From a virus: a DNA stretch of 64,000 nucleotides. Of this stretch, positions 26,273-34,207 are shown one piece after another (within the stretch, counting starts at the first letter, position 1; every line of letters begins with the position of its first letter). Under the pieces are notes generated by a model. The model made no database searches, was not told the DNA's origin, and saw nothing but the letters and a program-made list of their open reading frames with translations. A program made the position numbers and the translations under genes. The stretch is taken from positions 27,931 through 91,930 of IMG/VR virus record IMGVR_UViG_3300042321_002277. One strand, 5' to 3'.

Positions 26273-26306
26273 TATAGCGCTTATCTTTGGATTTACAAAC
26301 TCTAGG

Positions 26307-26780
26307 TTAGGCCAGTTCCATAGTCGAGAAGATCATCTGGACGTTCTCTCCGATGATTGCTGTATCGACGTTCATGGTAAGTCCAAACTGTGCAATAACA
26401 GGCTCTCTGATGGTAATTGTATTGGTGTCTACATCAGTCTTGTCACAGCCTGCTACGCCTGAAAGCTCAAGATTCTTACCCTTAACATTGCACACATTGC
26501 CAAAGGTAGTGTAGAAGCTCTTTACGATTCCCTTCGAGCCTACGATCTTACCCAGTGCGAGAGTACCTGAGGCACGGCCGGCGATGTAATAAACATCGTC
26601 TGCCTTAGCAAGGTCGTAAACAAAGCTCACCTGCTGCTGATATGAGAGCTGGAGATTTTGAATTAAAAGTCCAGAGCTCTTACCATCAGCACCCAAAGAG
26701 GGAAAGGTTAAAGTAGCTTTATCGACGCTGAAGCCGCCTACTACGTTTCTAGGTGTTTTGCCGAAAATTTCTGTAGCCAT
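26307..26780 (-). CDS. Tail tube protein
   Basis: 157 residues, beta-rich. Order immediately after the sheath gene and size match contractile-tail tube proteins (T4 gp19 is 163 residues). The text reads K-A-T-L-T-F-P near the start, L-L-I-Q-N-L-Q-L-S-Y-Q-Q-Q-V-S-F and ends V-Q-M-I-F-S-T-M-E-L-A, all amphipathic strands of a tube barrel. The gene is followed by a strong hairpin that may protect or process its mRNA. The call rests on order, length and fold-like pattern. Confidence 0.8.
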   Translation of the reverse strand: MATEIFGKTPRNVVGGFSVDKATLTFPSLGADGKSSGLLIQNLQLSYQQQVSFVYDLAKADDVYYIAGRASGTLALGKIVGSKGIVKSFYTTFGNVCNVKGKNLELSGVAGCDKTDVDTNTITIREPVIAQFGLTMNVDTAIIGENVQMIFSTMELA

Positions 26781-26792
26781 CTATGGTTCCTT

Positions 26793-29669
26793 TTAGATTA
26801 CGAGGGTGATGTCAATGATGTTCATTGGCAGCGGTACGCTGATTTGAATCTTGACGAGAAGCGTATCCTGTGCGGTTGCTGGAACCGTGATAGAGACGAT
26901 CTCGTAAGTCTTCAGCTGAGGACCTACTGTAATTGCACCATTGGTGGCGGCAAGAGTTCCGAGGGTCTGACGAATTGTGGCCTCGACGAGAGCCGTAGTC
27001 TCTTCCGTGATGTTTACACGGCCGACTAGGTTGCGAAGAGCGTCACCAAGCGTAAACGACACGGAGTCTACGTTGCAGGTTACCGACTGTTCCTTGCGAT
27101 AAAGATCCAAGGTAGAAGTGCTGAGCTGACGCTCAGAGTAGATCTTGCCTTCGTTGGTATTACGAACTACCCAGATGCCTCCGTCGCGAAGAGTGTCCAG
27201 ATCTGCCTCGCTGAAGAGCGGAGACGTGATGTTCAGGCCGTCGAAGCCAAGCAACTCTACGTTCGAGAGTGGCTGTTGTGGACGAGAGCCGGAACGAAGA
27301 CCTGCGAATGCGCAGGCAACGTACCAGTTCTTTACCGAGGATCCGTCTACACGAAGTCCGTTAACTCCACGATCTGGGACAACTGCGAATACGCGCTCTG
27401 AGCTGAAGCCGCCCGCAACAGCTACATACTTGGATGCAGCAGCTGCCGAAGTTAGATCGCGGAAGATCTCGATCTTAAAGTTGGAAATAGCTGGGTCTGT
27501 TGCAGAGCTGATTACGAGAGTGTCGTTATCAACTACTGCAAGCACCTTGTACTCAACGTAAGTCGTTCTACCGTAGGCATCAGTGTTAAACTTGGTGCGG
27601 ACATAGTCACCGACCTGGACAGTTTCCGTAAACTTTGGAGCAACTGCGCCGCCCGACTCATTAACGGCATTTACGTACCACTTGCCTGCAGCGAATACAG
27701 CACTGGTGCCGAAGATATTGACGCCGTTTGCGTCCTTATCCTGGATCTTGTTGTGGAGTTCGATCTCCGGAGCAATCCACATGACGCGGAAGCGGCCGGT
27801 TGCAGGAGCAGACTCGTCTGTAACGTGGCCGACGAAGGCGTTCCAAATTTCGGACGAAGTGGTAAGTGGAACAAGGCCGTAGCAGTTGCGATTACCCTTG
27901 GCGAGAGACAAAGCGTCTGCAAAGCCACGAGTACCATTCAACGTCTGCGAGACGGTGGGGATGAAGTGCACTGTTGCGCCGTTGGCATTGGACCACGCCT
28001 TGTAGACACCATATGCCAGAGGATTGTCTGGGTGGATGGTACCGAGCTGAGTAGTGATGTCGGCCAGGGTATTGACCGAACCGACTTCGCGGGCAATGGC
28101 CTGGAATGCACGATACTGAAGGTAGAACTTACCTGCAGTGACATATGCATCGGTTTGACCGCTGTTTACGGCGGAGTCGCGAGTGATGAGAATGTTCTCT
28201 ACCAGCAAGTTACGTGCATCAGAATCGGTTGGATTCTGCAAAGTCCAGTTTGGATTGACTCCGTTTGGTTGGTACTTACCGAGCTCAACAGTCTTCTTCT
28301 TGGAGAGTCTGAGGTGGGCTGGGGTAACTGACGAAGTAACCGCATCAGCAAAAACCAACTTATCTAGCACTGGGACGGATGCGCCAGTCACGGGAATCGT
28401 GAAGACGTCGCCACGAACAAAGCCCTTCTGTTGATTGGCTAGAGTGCCTCCTGCGCCACCAGCAACTAAGGTTATTTTAAGACCGTAGCTGCCAATAGTG
28501 ATATCTGCAGTCTGGCCGTTAAGGACAGTAAATGTGCTGGTTACGTCAGCGCCATTGTTTGTAGAGACCTGGAACTGAGGGGCATTTGTGGTGTTTTCGT
28601 TTGCAAAGCTACCACCCTTGATGCAGCTAAGGATGTAGGTGGTGTTTGGAGTGCTAGCAGAGAAGCCGCCGGCGACAGTGCCAACAGTTGCAAAAGTACC
28701 GCCTGCGCCTAGAGTCAACTTAGTGTGAGCAACAGTGATGCTGAAAGATACGGTTGCACCAACAAAAGCTGTGTTATTAGAGAAGGCGAGTGCAACTGTA
28801 GCCCCACTTGGCAGAGCAGTAGTCACACCGGTTGTTTTGCCTGTTCCCGTAGCGCTATCTAGTCCAGTGTCGGAAACTACTACGTAATCTACGGTCGTTG
28901 AAGTAACGGCCGTTACTGTGAGAGTATAGTTCGTTACAGTTCTACCAATAGATCTTGGATCTGCTGCATAAACAGTAGCTCCAGTGCCAGTTAGATAGGC
29001 TGCTCTACTTAGGGTAAAGTTAAATCCAGATACTCCTCCAATGCCGCTTTGGCTAGCGCCAGTTGCCGCACTAGATAACCCTTGGCTAGCCTCAGCGGCT
29101 ATGTTATCCTTCTGAGTGCCTCCAGGCGTGCCAGACGAAGCACCAACTACAGTACCATCGAAACCGGTTACGACCGAAGTGTGGGCCAGACCTGAAGAGC
29201 TATAGATCTGGACAATATCGCCAACGGCGACATCCTGCACCAAGTTTACGTTACGAACTGTGCTAGAGCCCTTCCAACCCTGAGTTGAAACGCTGGAAGA
29301 GATGCTATTGGTACCTGCTGAAAGCGCAGTAGCAGCAAAGTTATTAGATTGAGCTAACTGAGCGTAAGTAAGGTAAGCGTCTTCTACGAAAACCTTAGCA
29401 TAATCGGCATCGAGCAATGAGGCATAGGCAATGCTGGGAATGGCGTAAGTGGTATCTGCAGTGAAGATACTTCTATCCGTACCGACATGGCTTGCGTCAC
29501 TGCGCGTTGCTACAGTGGCGATAAAGCCAGAGGACTTCTCTGCGGCAACACCATAGCGAACTAGCTGGCAGCTAGGACCTACGATGCAGGCTCTGAGCTG
29601 CTGGGCCACGACATCAGGGGTAGCTTCAAATTCACGTCTAACGATTACGGCTGGTTTTGGGCTGGCCAT
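26793..29669 (-). CDS. Contractile tail sheath protein
   Basis: 958 residues, longer than T4 gp18 (659). The C-terminal 250 residues carry the sheath hallmarks: a helix with A-C-A-F-A-G-L-R-S-G followed by P-L-S-N-V-E-L, then G-G-I-W-V-V-R-N, and a C-terminal strand region ending V-P-L-P-M-N-I-I-D-I. The region from about 150 to 440 is Thr/Gly/Ser-rich and beta-like, probably inserted surface domains on the outside of the sheath. The gene lies directly before the tube. The sheath identity means a contractile tail. Confidence 0.9.
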   Translation of the reverse strand: MASPKPAVIVRREFEATPDVVAQQLRACIVGPSCQLVRYGVAAEKSSGFIATVATRSDASHVGTDRSIFTADTTYAIPSIAYASLLDADYAKVFVEDAYLTYAQLAQSNNFAATALSAGTNSISSSVSTQGWKGSSTVRNVNLVQDVAVGDIVQIYSSSGLAHTSVVTGFDGTVVGASSGTPGGTQKDNIAAEASQGLSSAATGASQSGIGGVSGFNFTLSRAAYLTGTGATVYAADPRSIGRTVTNYTLTVTAVTSTTVDYVVVSDTGLDSATGTGKTTGVTTALPSGATVALAFSNNTAFVGATVSFSITVAHTKLTLGAGGTFATVGTVAGGFSASTPNTTYILSCIKGGSFANENTTNAPQFQVSTNNGADVTSTFTVLNGQTADITIGSYGLKITLVAGGAGGTLANQQKGFVRGDVFTIPVTGASVPVLDKLVFADAVTSSVTPAHLRLSKKKTVELGKYQPNGVNPNWTLQNPTDSDARNLLVENILITRDSAVNSGQTDAYVTAGKFYLQYRAFQAIAREVGSVNTLADITTQLGTIHPDNPLAYGVYKAWSNANGATVHFIPTVSQTLNGTRGFADALSLAKGNRNCYGLVPLTTSSEIWNAFVGHVTDESAPATGRFRVMWIAPEIELHNKIQDKDANGVNIFGTSAVFAAGKWYVNAVNESGGAVAPKFTETVQVGDYVRTKFNTDAYGRTTYVEYKVLAVVDNDTLVISSATDPAISNFKIEIFRDLTSAAAASKYVAVAGGFSSERVFAVVPDRGVNGLRVDGSSVKNWYVACAFAGLRSGSRPQQPLSNVELLGFDGLNITSPLFSEADLDTLRDGGIWVVRNTNEGKIYSERQLSTSTLDLYRKEQSVTCNVDSVSFTLGDALRNLVGRVNITEETTALVEATIRQTLGTLAATNGAITVGPQLKTYEIVSITVPATAQDTLLVKIQISVPLPMNIIDITLVI

Positions 29670-29676
29670 AGTTCGG

Positions 29677-30363
29677 TCATGCTCCTAGTTGATAGTTGAT
29701 CTCTGTGTTCTTCATTATAGCATTAACTGAGATTTGTCTCAGCAAACGAGACGCCTGGGGAGTTAAAGTCCAGGAGTAAACAAATTCGTACTGCACCGGA
29801 ATCTGAATTACGATATTTTCCAGATTTTGTTCCATATCTCCGGGCTCATTGATTGCCGGGACTTCCCATCGAGAAAAGCCCATCCATTCTCTTAATAGTG
29901 GGCCAAAATGGCTTAAATAGCCATGTACCTCTCTAGCAATCAGTTCGGCTTGAGCTACTGTTTTGGCTAACACCAATACAGTATGAGTACCAGTGATTCG
30001 CTTGTAATAGTCCGATCCAGTGCCTCCTAAGGCTCTGTCTCCGATACTAAGTTTATTCTCCTGCCACACTCCTGGCTTTATCAAAATGGCAGGACGGACG
30101 CCCATTTGAGATACGTTAACTGAAAAATAGTTTTCAATTATTACTTGAAAAGGTGCCTTAAGCGCCTCTTCAGTAGCCTCGGGAGCCCAGTAAAATTCTT
30201 TTAATTGTGGGTGCAATATATTGTCAGAGCTACTAAATAGCTGGCGCAGACAATCCTGCAGCACTCCGCTTACAGCAAGCCGGGAAGGAAACTGGCAACC
30301 TATATGAGCCTCTGGATTTAGCTCTGCAGGTTTGTCAATCTCAGTTGTATTAGGCTCGGCCAT
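29677..30363 (-). CDS. Probable tail terminator/completion protein
   Basis: 228 residues. R-P-A-I-L-I-K-P-G and the strand-rich centre, ending V-I-Q-I-P-V-Q-Y-E-F-V-Y-S-W, resemble tail terminator proteins that cap tube and sheath. The position immediately before sheath and tube supports this. A perfect TATAAT with spaced TTGCAT lies directly upstream and only 7 bases separate the hexamer from ATG 30363. If used, the mRNA would be almost leaderless. No Shine-Dalgarno is visible at the start. Function is inferred from order and fold-like pattern. Confidence 0.65.
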   Translation of the reverse strand: MAEPNTTEIDKPAELNPEAHIGCQFPSRLAVSGVLQDCLRQLFSSSDNILHPQLKEFYWAPEATEEALKAPFQVIIENYFSVNVSQMGVRPAILIKPGVWQENKLSIGDRALGGTGSDYYKRITGTHTVLVLAKTVAQAELIAREVHGYLSHFGPLLREWMGFSRWEVPAINEPGDMEQNLENIVIQIPVQYEFVYSWTLTPQASRLLRQISVNAIMKNTEINYQLGA

Positions 30364-30370
30364 TCAGATA

Positions 30371-30399
30371 ATTATAGTAAAAAACCTTTAGCGATGCAA
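30371..30399 (-). promoter_or_regulatory. Sigma70-like promoter with perfect -10
   Basis: On the minus strand TTGCAT (30399-30394), 17 bases, TATAAT (30376-30371). The start point expected about 7 bases later coincides with ATG 30363, so a leaderless transcript for the tail terminator, sheath and tube genes is possible. The -35 matches the consensus at only 3 of 6 positions. Confidence 0.6.
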
Positions 30400-30400
30400 T

Positions 30401-30961
30401 CTACATTTTGCAGACCACGAAGTATTCGCTTTTATCTAGCTGATTTTCTTCAAGTATTTCAAAATTCGAGATGCCAATACTGAGCAGCAAGTTTCTAATT
30501 TCAACCTTGCTGAAATAGACAAATCGATCCTGCTGAAATACTCTTAGTTCGTCTTTTAATGTTTCTTTAAATACGGTAAAGATCAGTGTGGAGCTACATA
30601 CCTTTTTAGCTGATTGCAGCAGCTGCTTCAAGATAAGTTTGTTTTTTAGCTCATCTCTGTCTATGTTGTAGGTAACCGTACCAAATAGGCAGACCAAATC
30701 GTATTTGCCGGAGACGGGAATAGCAGAATAGGTCGGACACTTGCAGTGCGCTAGAGCTTCTGGTCTGATATCTACGGCCTCGTAGTGAACCTTTATGTCC
30801 TTTAGTCTTAGCCAATCCTGTAAAAAACAAGGCCCAGAGCCTACATCAAGCACTGAGCTAAAAGAAAACCTATCCAAGATTGAGAATCTTTTTTCTGCTG
30901 CCGCTTTGCCGTAGCCGTTACTGAGTCCGTCTCTATATATGTCGTTTATAGAAAAGCTCAT
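30401..30961 (-). CDS. SAM-dependent methyltransferase (class I)
   Basis: 186 residues. Motif I reads V-L-D-V-G-S-G-P-C-F-L (about 37-47), followed by an acidic V-D-I-R-P (about 63-67) after the second strand, and Y-D-L-V-C-L-F-G-T-V (about 86-95) as motif IV-like strand. The Rossmann order is therefore intact. No target-recognition domain is seen, so the substrate (protein, nucleic acid or small molecule) is unknown. It lies between a fibre chaperone-like gene and the tail terminator, which is unusual. A role in modifying a virion component is one option; cargo gene is another. Confidence 0.8.
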   Translation of the reverse strand: MSFSINDIYRDGLSNGYGKAAAEKRFSILDRFSFSSVLDVGSGPCFLQDWLRLKDIKVHYEAVDIRPEALAHCKCPTYSAIPVSGKYDLVCLFGTVTYNIDRDELKNKLILKQLLQSAKKVCSSTLIFTVFKETLKDELRVFQQDRFVYFSKVEIRNLLLSIGISNFEILEENQLDKSEYFVVCKM

Positions 30962-30962
30962 G

Positions 30963-31370
30963 TTAGCCCAGGATTTCCTGCTTTCGATTCTCCGTCAGCA
31001 GATTGATGGATACCAGATAGTCCAATCCAGCTAGAGTAACCTCATTGTCCGTCGAAATCTCTTGTGCAGCTCCGGCGAGTTGTTGGAAGTCGGCAACCTG
31101 AGGATCAGTAAGAGCCGCAGCTCTAAATGCAGCTCTCTCGTCTGCCGTAAATCGCAGCAAGAATTGATACGCCGTGTATGTTTTTGGAGTATGGGTTGGA
31201 TTTCCGAAGAATCTTGGATTTTGATTCTCGTCGTAATTCTGGCCTATAAGGCAAGATTCGTTTTCTGATAGCGCTACTAAATATAGTCCGTCTCCTGGAT
31301 TCCAGGAAAAATCGGCAATCGCTACGTTGATAACGGTATCTGTATTGGAATCAATTATTGCGCAACGCAT
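30963..31370 (-). CDS. Tail-fibre assembly-like protein
   Basis: 135 residues. The C-terminal half reads F-L-L-R-F-T-A-D-E-R-A-A-F-R-A-A and ends G-L-D-Y-L-V-S-I-N-L-L-T-E-N-R-K-Q-E-I-L, a pattern frequent in small phage proteins encoded next to tail fibres and often annotated as fibre assembly helpers. The N-terminal half is a small beta domain (I-I-D-S-N-T-D-T-V-I-N-V). It follows the polyglycine-rich fibre gene. The role is inferred from this pattern and neighbour. Confidence 0.65.
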   Translation of the reverse strand: MRCAIIDSNTDTVINVAIADFSWNPGDGLYLVALSENESCLIGQNYDENQNPRFFGNPTHTPKTYTAYQFLLRFTADERAAFRAAALTDPQVADFQQLAGAAQEISTDNEVTLAGLDYLVSINLLTENRKQEILG

Positions 31371-31379
31371 AGATGCCTC

Positions 31380-32324
31380 TTAGTAAGCGATAATCAACAC
31401 GTATCCATTTCCGCCTCTACCGCCAGAGCCAGTGGTTATATCGTTCAATGCCCCGCCTCCGCCTCCGCCTCCGCTACCGCGATAGCCAGCACCACCACTG
31501 TTTGCGGAAGTGGAACCGCCTCCGCCTCCACCAGGACCTCCAAATCCAGGACCAAGCACTCCACCAAACGGAGATCCTATAATCGCTGCTGCGCTGAGTG
31601 GAGGCGTTGCTGTGTTTATTGAGCCGCCATTAAGTACGTTAGTGTTTCGAGCTACATTGGGCCAAGTAACCGTAGAAGTGTTTACTGTGGGTTGGGTAAT
31701 ACCCCCACCAGAACCCGCTGCGCCCGCACCACCTGTACCTACTCCTCCGCCGCCTGCACCACCATTAGAATACGGATTAAGTACGGTAACACCAGTTCCG
31801 CCGAAGTTAGTACCACCGTTACCGCCAGCGCCAGCCGAAAATGTCGTTCCGTAAACCATTCTAACTGCTGCGCCACCTGATATACCGCTAGTATTTGATC
31901 CACCCTGTCCTAGTCCACCGCCAACTGCCGTGATAAGAGTGCCTGGTAGGCCTGGAACGGTAATGGTAGTGCTTGCGCCGCCGCCCCCGTTACTTCCCGA
32001 GGCATTATTTGTTATAGCGCCAGATCCGGCGGTTCCACCCGCTCCAATGGTTATTAGAAGAGTAGAACCTACGCTCAATCCTAGCTCTCGAACATCAAAG
32101 GTAGTTAATACAGCACAGCCTCCAGCGCCACCACCTCCACCGAAAGAGTTAGTACCAGATGCTCTTCGGCCTCCGCCTCCACCGCCGCCTCCACCGCCCA
32201 CTGCAAGGATGGTCAGCTGCGTAGCGCCCGCAGGAATAGTGTAGCTGCCGCTAACATCAAACTCCTTTAATTCGATAGGGCTAGACCTAACACCTAGTGG
32301 AAATCCAAAAATACCAGTATTCAT
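31380..32324 (-). CDS. Polyglycine-rich adhesin/fibre-tip protein
   Basis: 314 residues, with long Gly runs: G-G-G-G-G-G-G-G-G-G at about 44-53, repeated G-G-x-G-G and G-x-G-G-x-G blocks to the C-terminus. After an N-terminal strand segment (F-D-V-S-G-S-Y-T-I-P-A-G), this fits glycine-rich fibre tips such as gp38-type adhesins, where such runs form polyglycine helices packed together and binding loops lie between them. The start overlaps the upstream stop as ATGA. Host binding is an inference from composition and cluster. The proline-rich reading on the other strand is only its shadow. Confidence 0.75.
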   Translation of the reverse strand: MNTGIFGFPLGVRSSPIELKEFDVSGSYTIPAGATQLTILAVGGGGGGGGGGRRASGTNSFGGGGGAGGCAVLTTFDVRELGLSVGSTLLITIGAGGTAGSGAITNNASGSNGGGGASTTITVPGLPGTLITAVGGGLGQGGSNTSGISGGAAVRMVYGTTFSAGAGGNGGTNFGGTGVTVLNPYSNGGAGGGGVGTGGAGAAGSGGGITQPTVNTSTVTWPNVARNTNVLNGGSINTATPPLSAAAIIGSPFGGVLGPGFGGPGGGGGGSTSANSGGAGYRGSGGGGGGGALNDITTGSGGRGGNGYVLIIAY

Positions 32325-32734
32325 AGTAAACCAGACTCGACGATTACATTGAACGTTTCGGTATTGTTAGTCGAGGCTCTAAGCAAAGCAGTATTTCCAC
32401 CAGGTAGAATGAATCCCGCCAATTCGTTTACTTCCATTCTAAACGCAGCAACAGAGGTGCTGGGAGTAATTGAAGGCACCAGCTTCTCGCAGATAAGTCT
32501 ATTGGTGGTTCCGTTGTCTAGGGACAAATAGAATCTAATTACTCCGTTAGTAGTAGTTCCGGTTGCTTGAACTATCACTCTGGATATGCGTTCGCCTACT
32601 CCGGCAGCGGCAGAAGTAGCAGGCCCTGCTGCCACAGTGACTATAGTTCCAGTGCCGTCTCTATTGGTGTTTGCAGTAGTAAGCTGACTGTATTCCAGGT
32701 TTGGTTGTACCGTAAACTGTGCTGTTGTAGCCAT
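32321..32734 (-). CDS. Small beta-rich fibre-cluster structural protein
   Basis: 137 residues, beta-rich. It includes I-S-R-V-I-V-Q-A-T-G-T-T-T-N-G-V-I-R-F-Y (about 49-68) and F-I-L-P-G-G-N-T-A-L-L-R-A (about 107-119), a pattern seen in small jelly-roll-like phage particle proteins. GAGG lies 7 bases before ATG 32734. Situated between two fibre genes, it may be a fibre connector or small adhesin. No family name can be given with certainty. Confidence 0.65.
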   Translation of the reverse strand: MATTAQFTVQPNLEYSQLTTANTNRDGTGTIVTVAAGPATSAAAGVGERISRVIVQATGTTTNGVIRFYLSLDNGTTNRLICEKLVPSITPSTSVAAFRMEVNELAGFILPGGNTALLRASTNNTETFNVIVESGLL

Positions 32735-32743
32735 ATATATACC

Positions 32744-33814
32744 TCAGACTATTCCTCGTGAGTATAGAGAAAGTATCTCGGCGGAGCTTAAGTCTCCTCC
32801 GCTGGGAGTGTTCCAAGTAAGAGTTCCAGAGCCGTTTGTCGTAAGTACTTGTCCGTTAGAGCCTCGAGTAGTAGGGAAGGTATAGGAGTTGGCTCCTGCA
32901 GCGTAGAATGTAATTGTGTTGCCGGTGTCGTTGACTTCAAGTACATTGCCGTTGCCTCCTCCTTCCCAGTCTCCTATTCTGGTTATGTTTACTCCTCCAA
33001 ATCCCATACTGCCGGACTGGTCGGAATTATTAAAGCCAAAATCAGTTGTATTGACTGAAAAGTAAAGACTATTTTCTACCTTGCTGTTAGTGTAGGTGCC
33101 GCCTAGACCGGCGCCTCCAAACAAATTAATGGTACTTCCGGTTGCGCTGCTGCCAATAGTAAAAGTTTGAGCAGCAATAGCACTGGCGGCAAAGTTTACG
33201 GTAGTAGCAGAGTCCGCTATGTTGAATGTGGAAGACGACGTGGTGATGTCGCCACCATTGACGGCCAGATCTCCTGCCACTGTCAGCGTATCAGTAGTCT
33301 TGTTGTAGGTGAGTCCGGCATCTCCACCAAATGCACTGCTGTCGTTAAATTGAACTTGAGTATCCGAACCGCCAGGAGATCCGCCGCCACCTGATACGGT
33401 GGACCATTTCAACGTGGCATCGTTGCCCGTCACTACATCTATGGCAAGAACTTGATTTGCCGAACCTACAGCCGTAGGCAAGGTGTATACGTTGTTATTT
33501 GCTACTGTAGTTGCCGCCGTAAGGGCTACGTAATTAGACGAATCGGAATCAGCAAATCTGAATTCTTTTTTGTCTCTAAGTGTCATGTGCCCAGAGAAGC
33601 TCTTTGCGCCGCTGATGGTCTGCGTGGTCGAGATGGTGACCAGATTGCTGGTCAGATCACTCATTGCAGACAATGACTTTACGGTACCAGAGCTGTTCTT
33701 AAAAAAGATTTTCTCGTCGACAGTGTTGATTGCCAACTCACCAGCCGCCAGCTGTCCACCCGTGGGAACAGCTGTAGAAGTTGCGCTTCTTTTAATGAGT
33801 ACCGTATGGGCCAT
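32744..33814 (-). CDS. Tail fibre protein
   Basis: 356 residues. The N-terminus has S-A-T-S-T-A-V-P and G-E-L-A-I-N-T-V-D-E-K-I-F-F, the attachment domain motif of phage fibres. The middle is repetitive and Gly/Ser/Thr-rich (S-G-G-G-G-S-P-G-G), and the C-terminus has N-G-Q-V-L-T-T-N-G-S-G-T-L-T-W, a short motif shared with the fibre at 34208-36055. A trimeric fibre is expected. Its last residues (S-S-A-E-I-L-S-L-Y-S-R-G) form a short helix. Confidence 0.8.
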   Translation of the reverse strand: MAHTVLIKRSATSTAVPTGGQLAAGELAINTVDEKIFFKNSSGTVKSLSAMSDLTSNLVTISTTQTISGAKSFSGHMTLRDKKEFRFADSDSSNYVALTAATTVANNNVYTLPTAVGSANQVLAIDVVTGNDATLKWSTVSGGGGSPGGSDTQVQFNDSSAFGGDAGLTYNKTTDTLTVAGDLAVNGGDITTSSSTFNIADSATTVNFAASAIAAQTFTIGSSATGSTINLFGGAGLGGTYTNSKVENSLYFSVNTTDFGFNNSDQSGSMGFGGVNITRIGDWEGGGNGNVLEVNDTGNTITFYAAGANSYTFPTTRGSNGQVLTTNGSGTLTWNTPSGGDLSSAEILSLYSRGIV

Positions 33815-33826
33815 GGGAACCTGCTT

Positions 33827-34192
33827 TTAAAAATCGTCTTTAGTCGACTCTACTACAGCTGGCCTCTTAGAGACTGTTTTACTAGAAGCTTTTAAAGAAG
33901 CCTCCAGTTCAAAGATTCTGGATTTGGCGAGTGCCAACTGTCCGTCTAGATCTGCAATGCGAGCATTTGCTTGAGTCAACGCATTGCGCATAACGCTCTC
34001 GTCAGAAACCAACTTAGAGCTAGTACTGTCTAAATTGGACTTTATCTTGGCGAGTTCCTCTGTCAGATGTCGATTTTTTGTAAGCTCGACATGGAGGTTA
34101 GTCTCCAAAATCATGTTGGAGTTGAACAACTCCTGGCACTTTCTTTGAAGTACGGGGACGGCGACGATCTCTAAGTAATTTGGCTCTTGCAT
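33827..34192 (-). CDS. Coiled-coil protein between two fibre genes
   Basis: 121 residues. Residues about 14-102 form nearly continuous heptads (L-T-E-E-L-A-K-I-K, A-R-I-A-D-L-D-G-Q-L-A-L-A). The last 20 are basic/Ser-rich and unstructured. No cysteine. Such a rod could trimerise with fibres or act as an assembly chaperone. It sits between 34208-36055 and 32744-33814 with short gaps. No recognised family. Confidence 0.7.
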   Translation of the reverse strand: MQEPNYLEIVAVPVLQRKCQELFNSNMILETNLHVELTKNRHLTEELAKIKSNLDSTSSKLVSDESVMRNALTQANARIADLDGQLALAKSRIFELEASLKASSKTVSKRPAVVESTKDDF

Positions 34193-34207
34193 GAGGCCAT
34201 CTTAGTA

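Noticed and set aside
27753-28331. Plus-strand 192-residue open frame
   Set aside because: It lies fully within the sheath gene, without promoter or ribosome site; composition is that of an antisense shadow.
31510-31854. Proline-rich plus-strand frame
   Set aside because: It is the complement of the glycine-rich fibre gene; no independent support.
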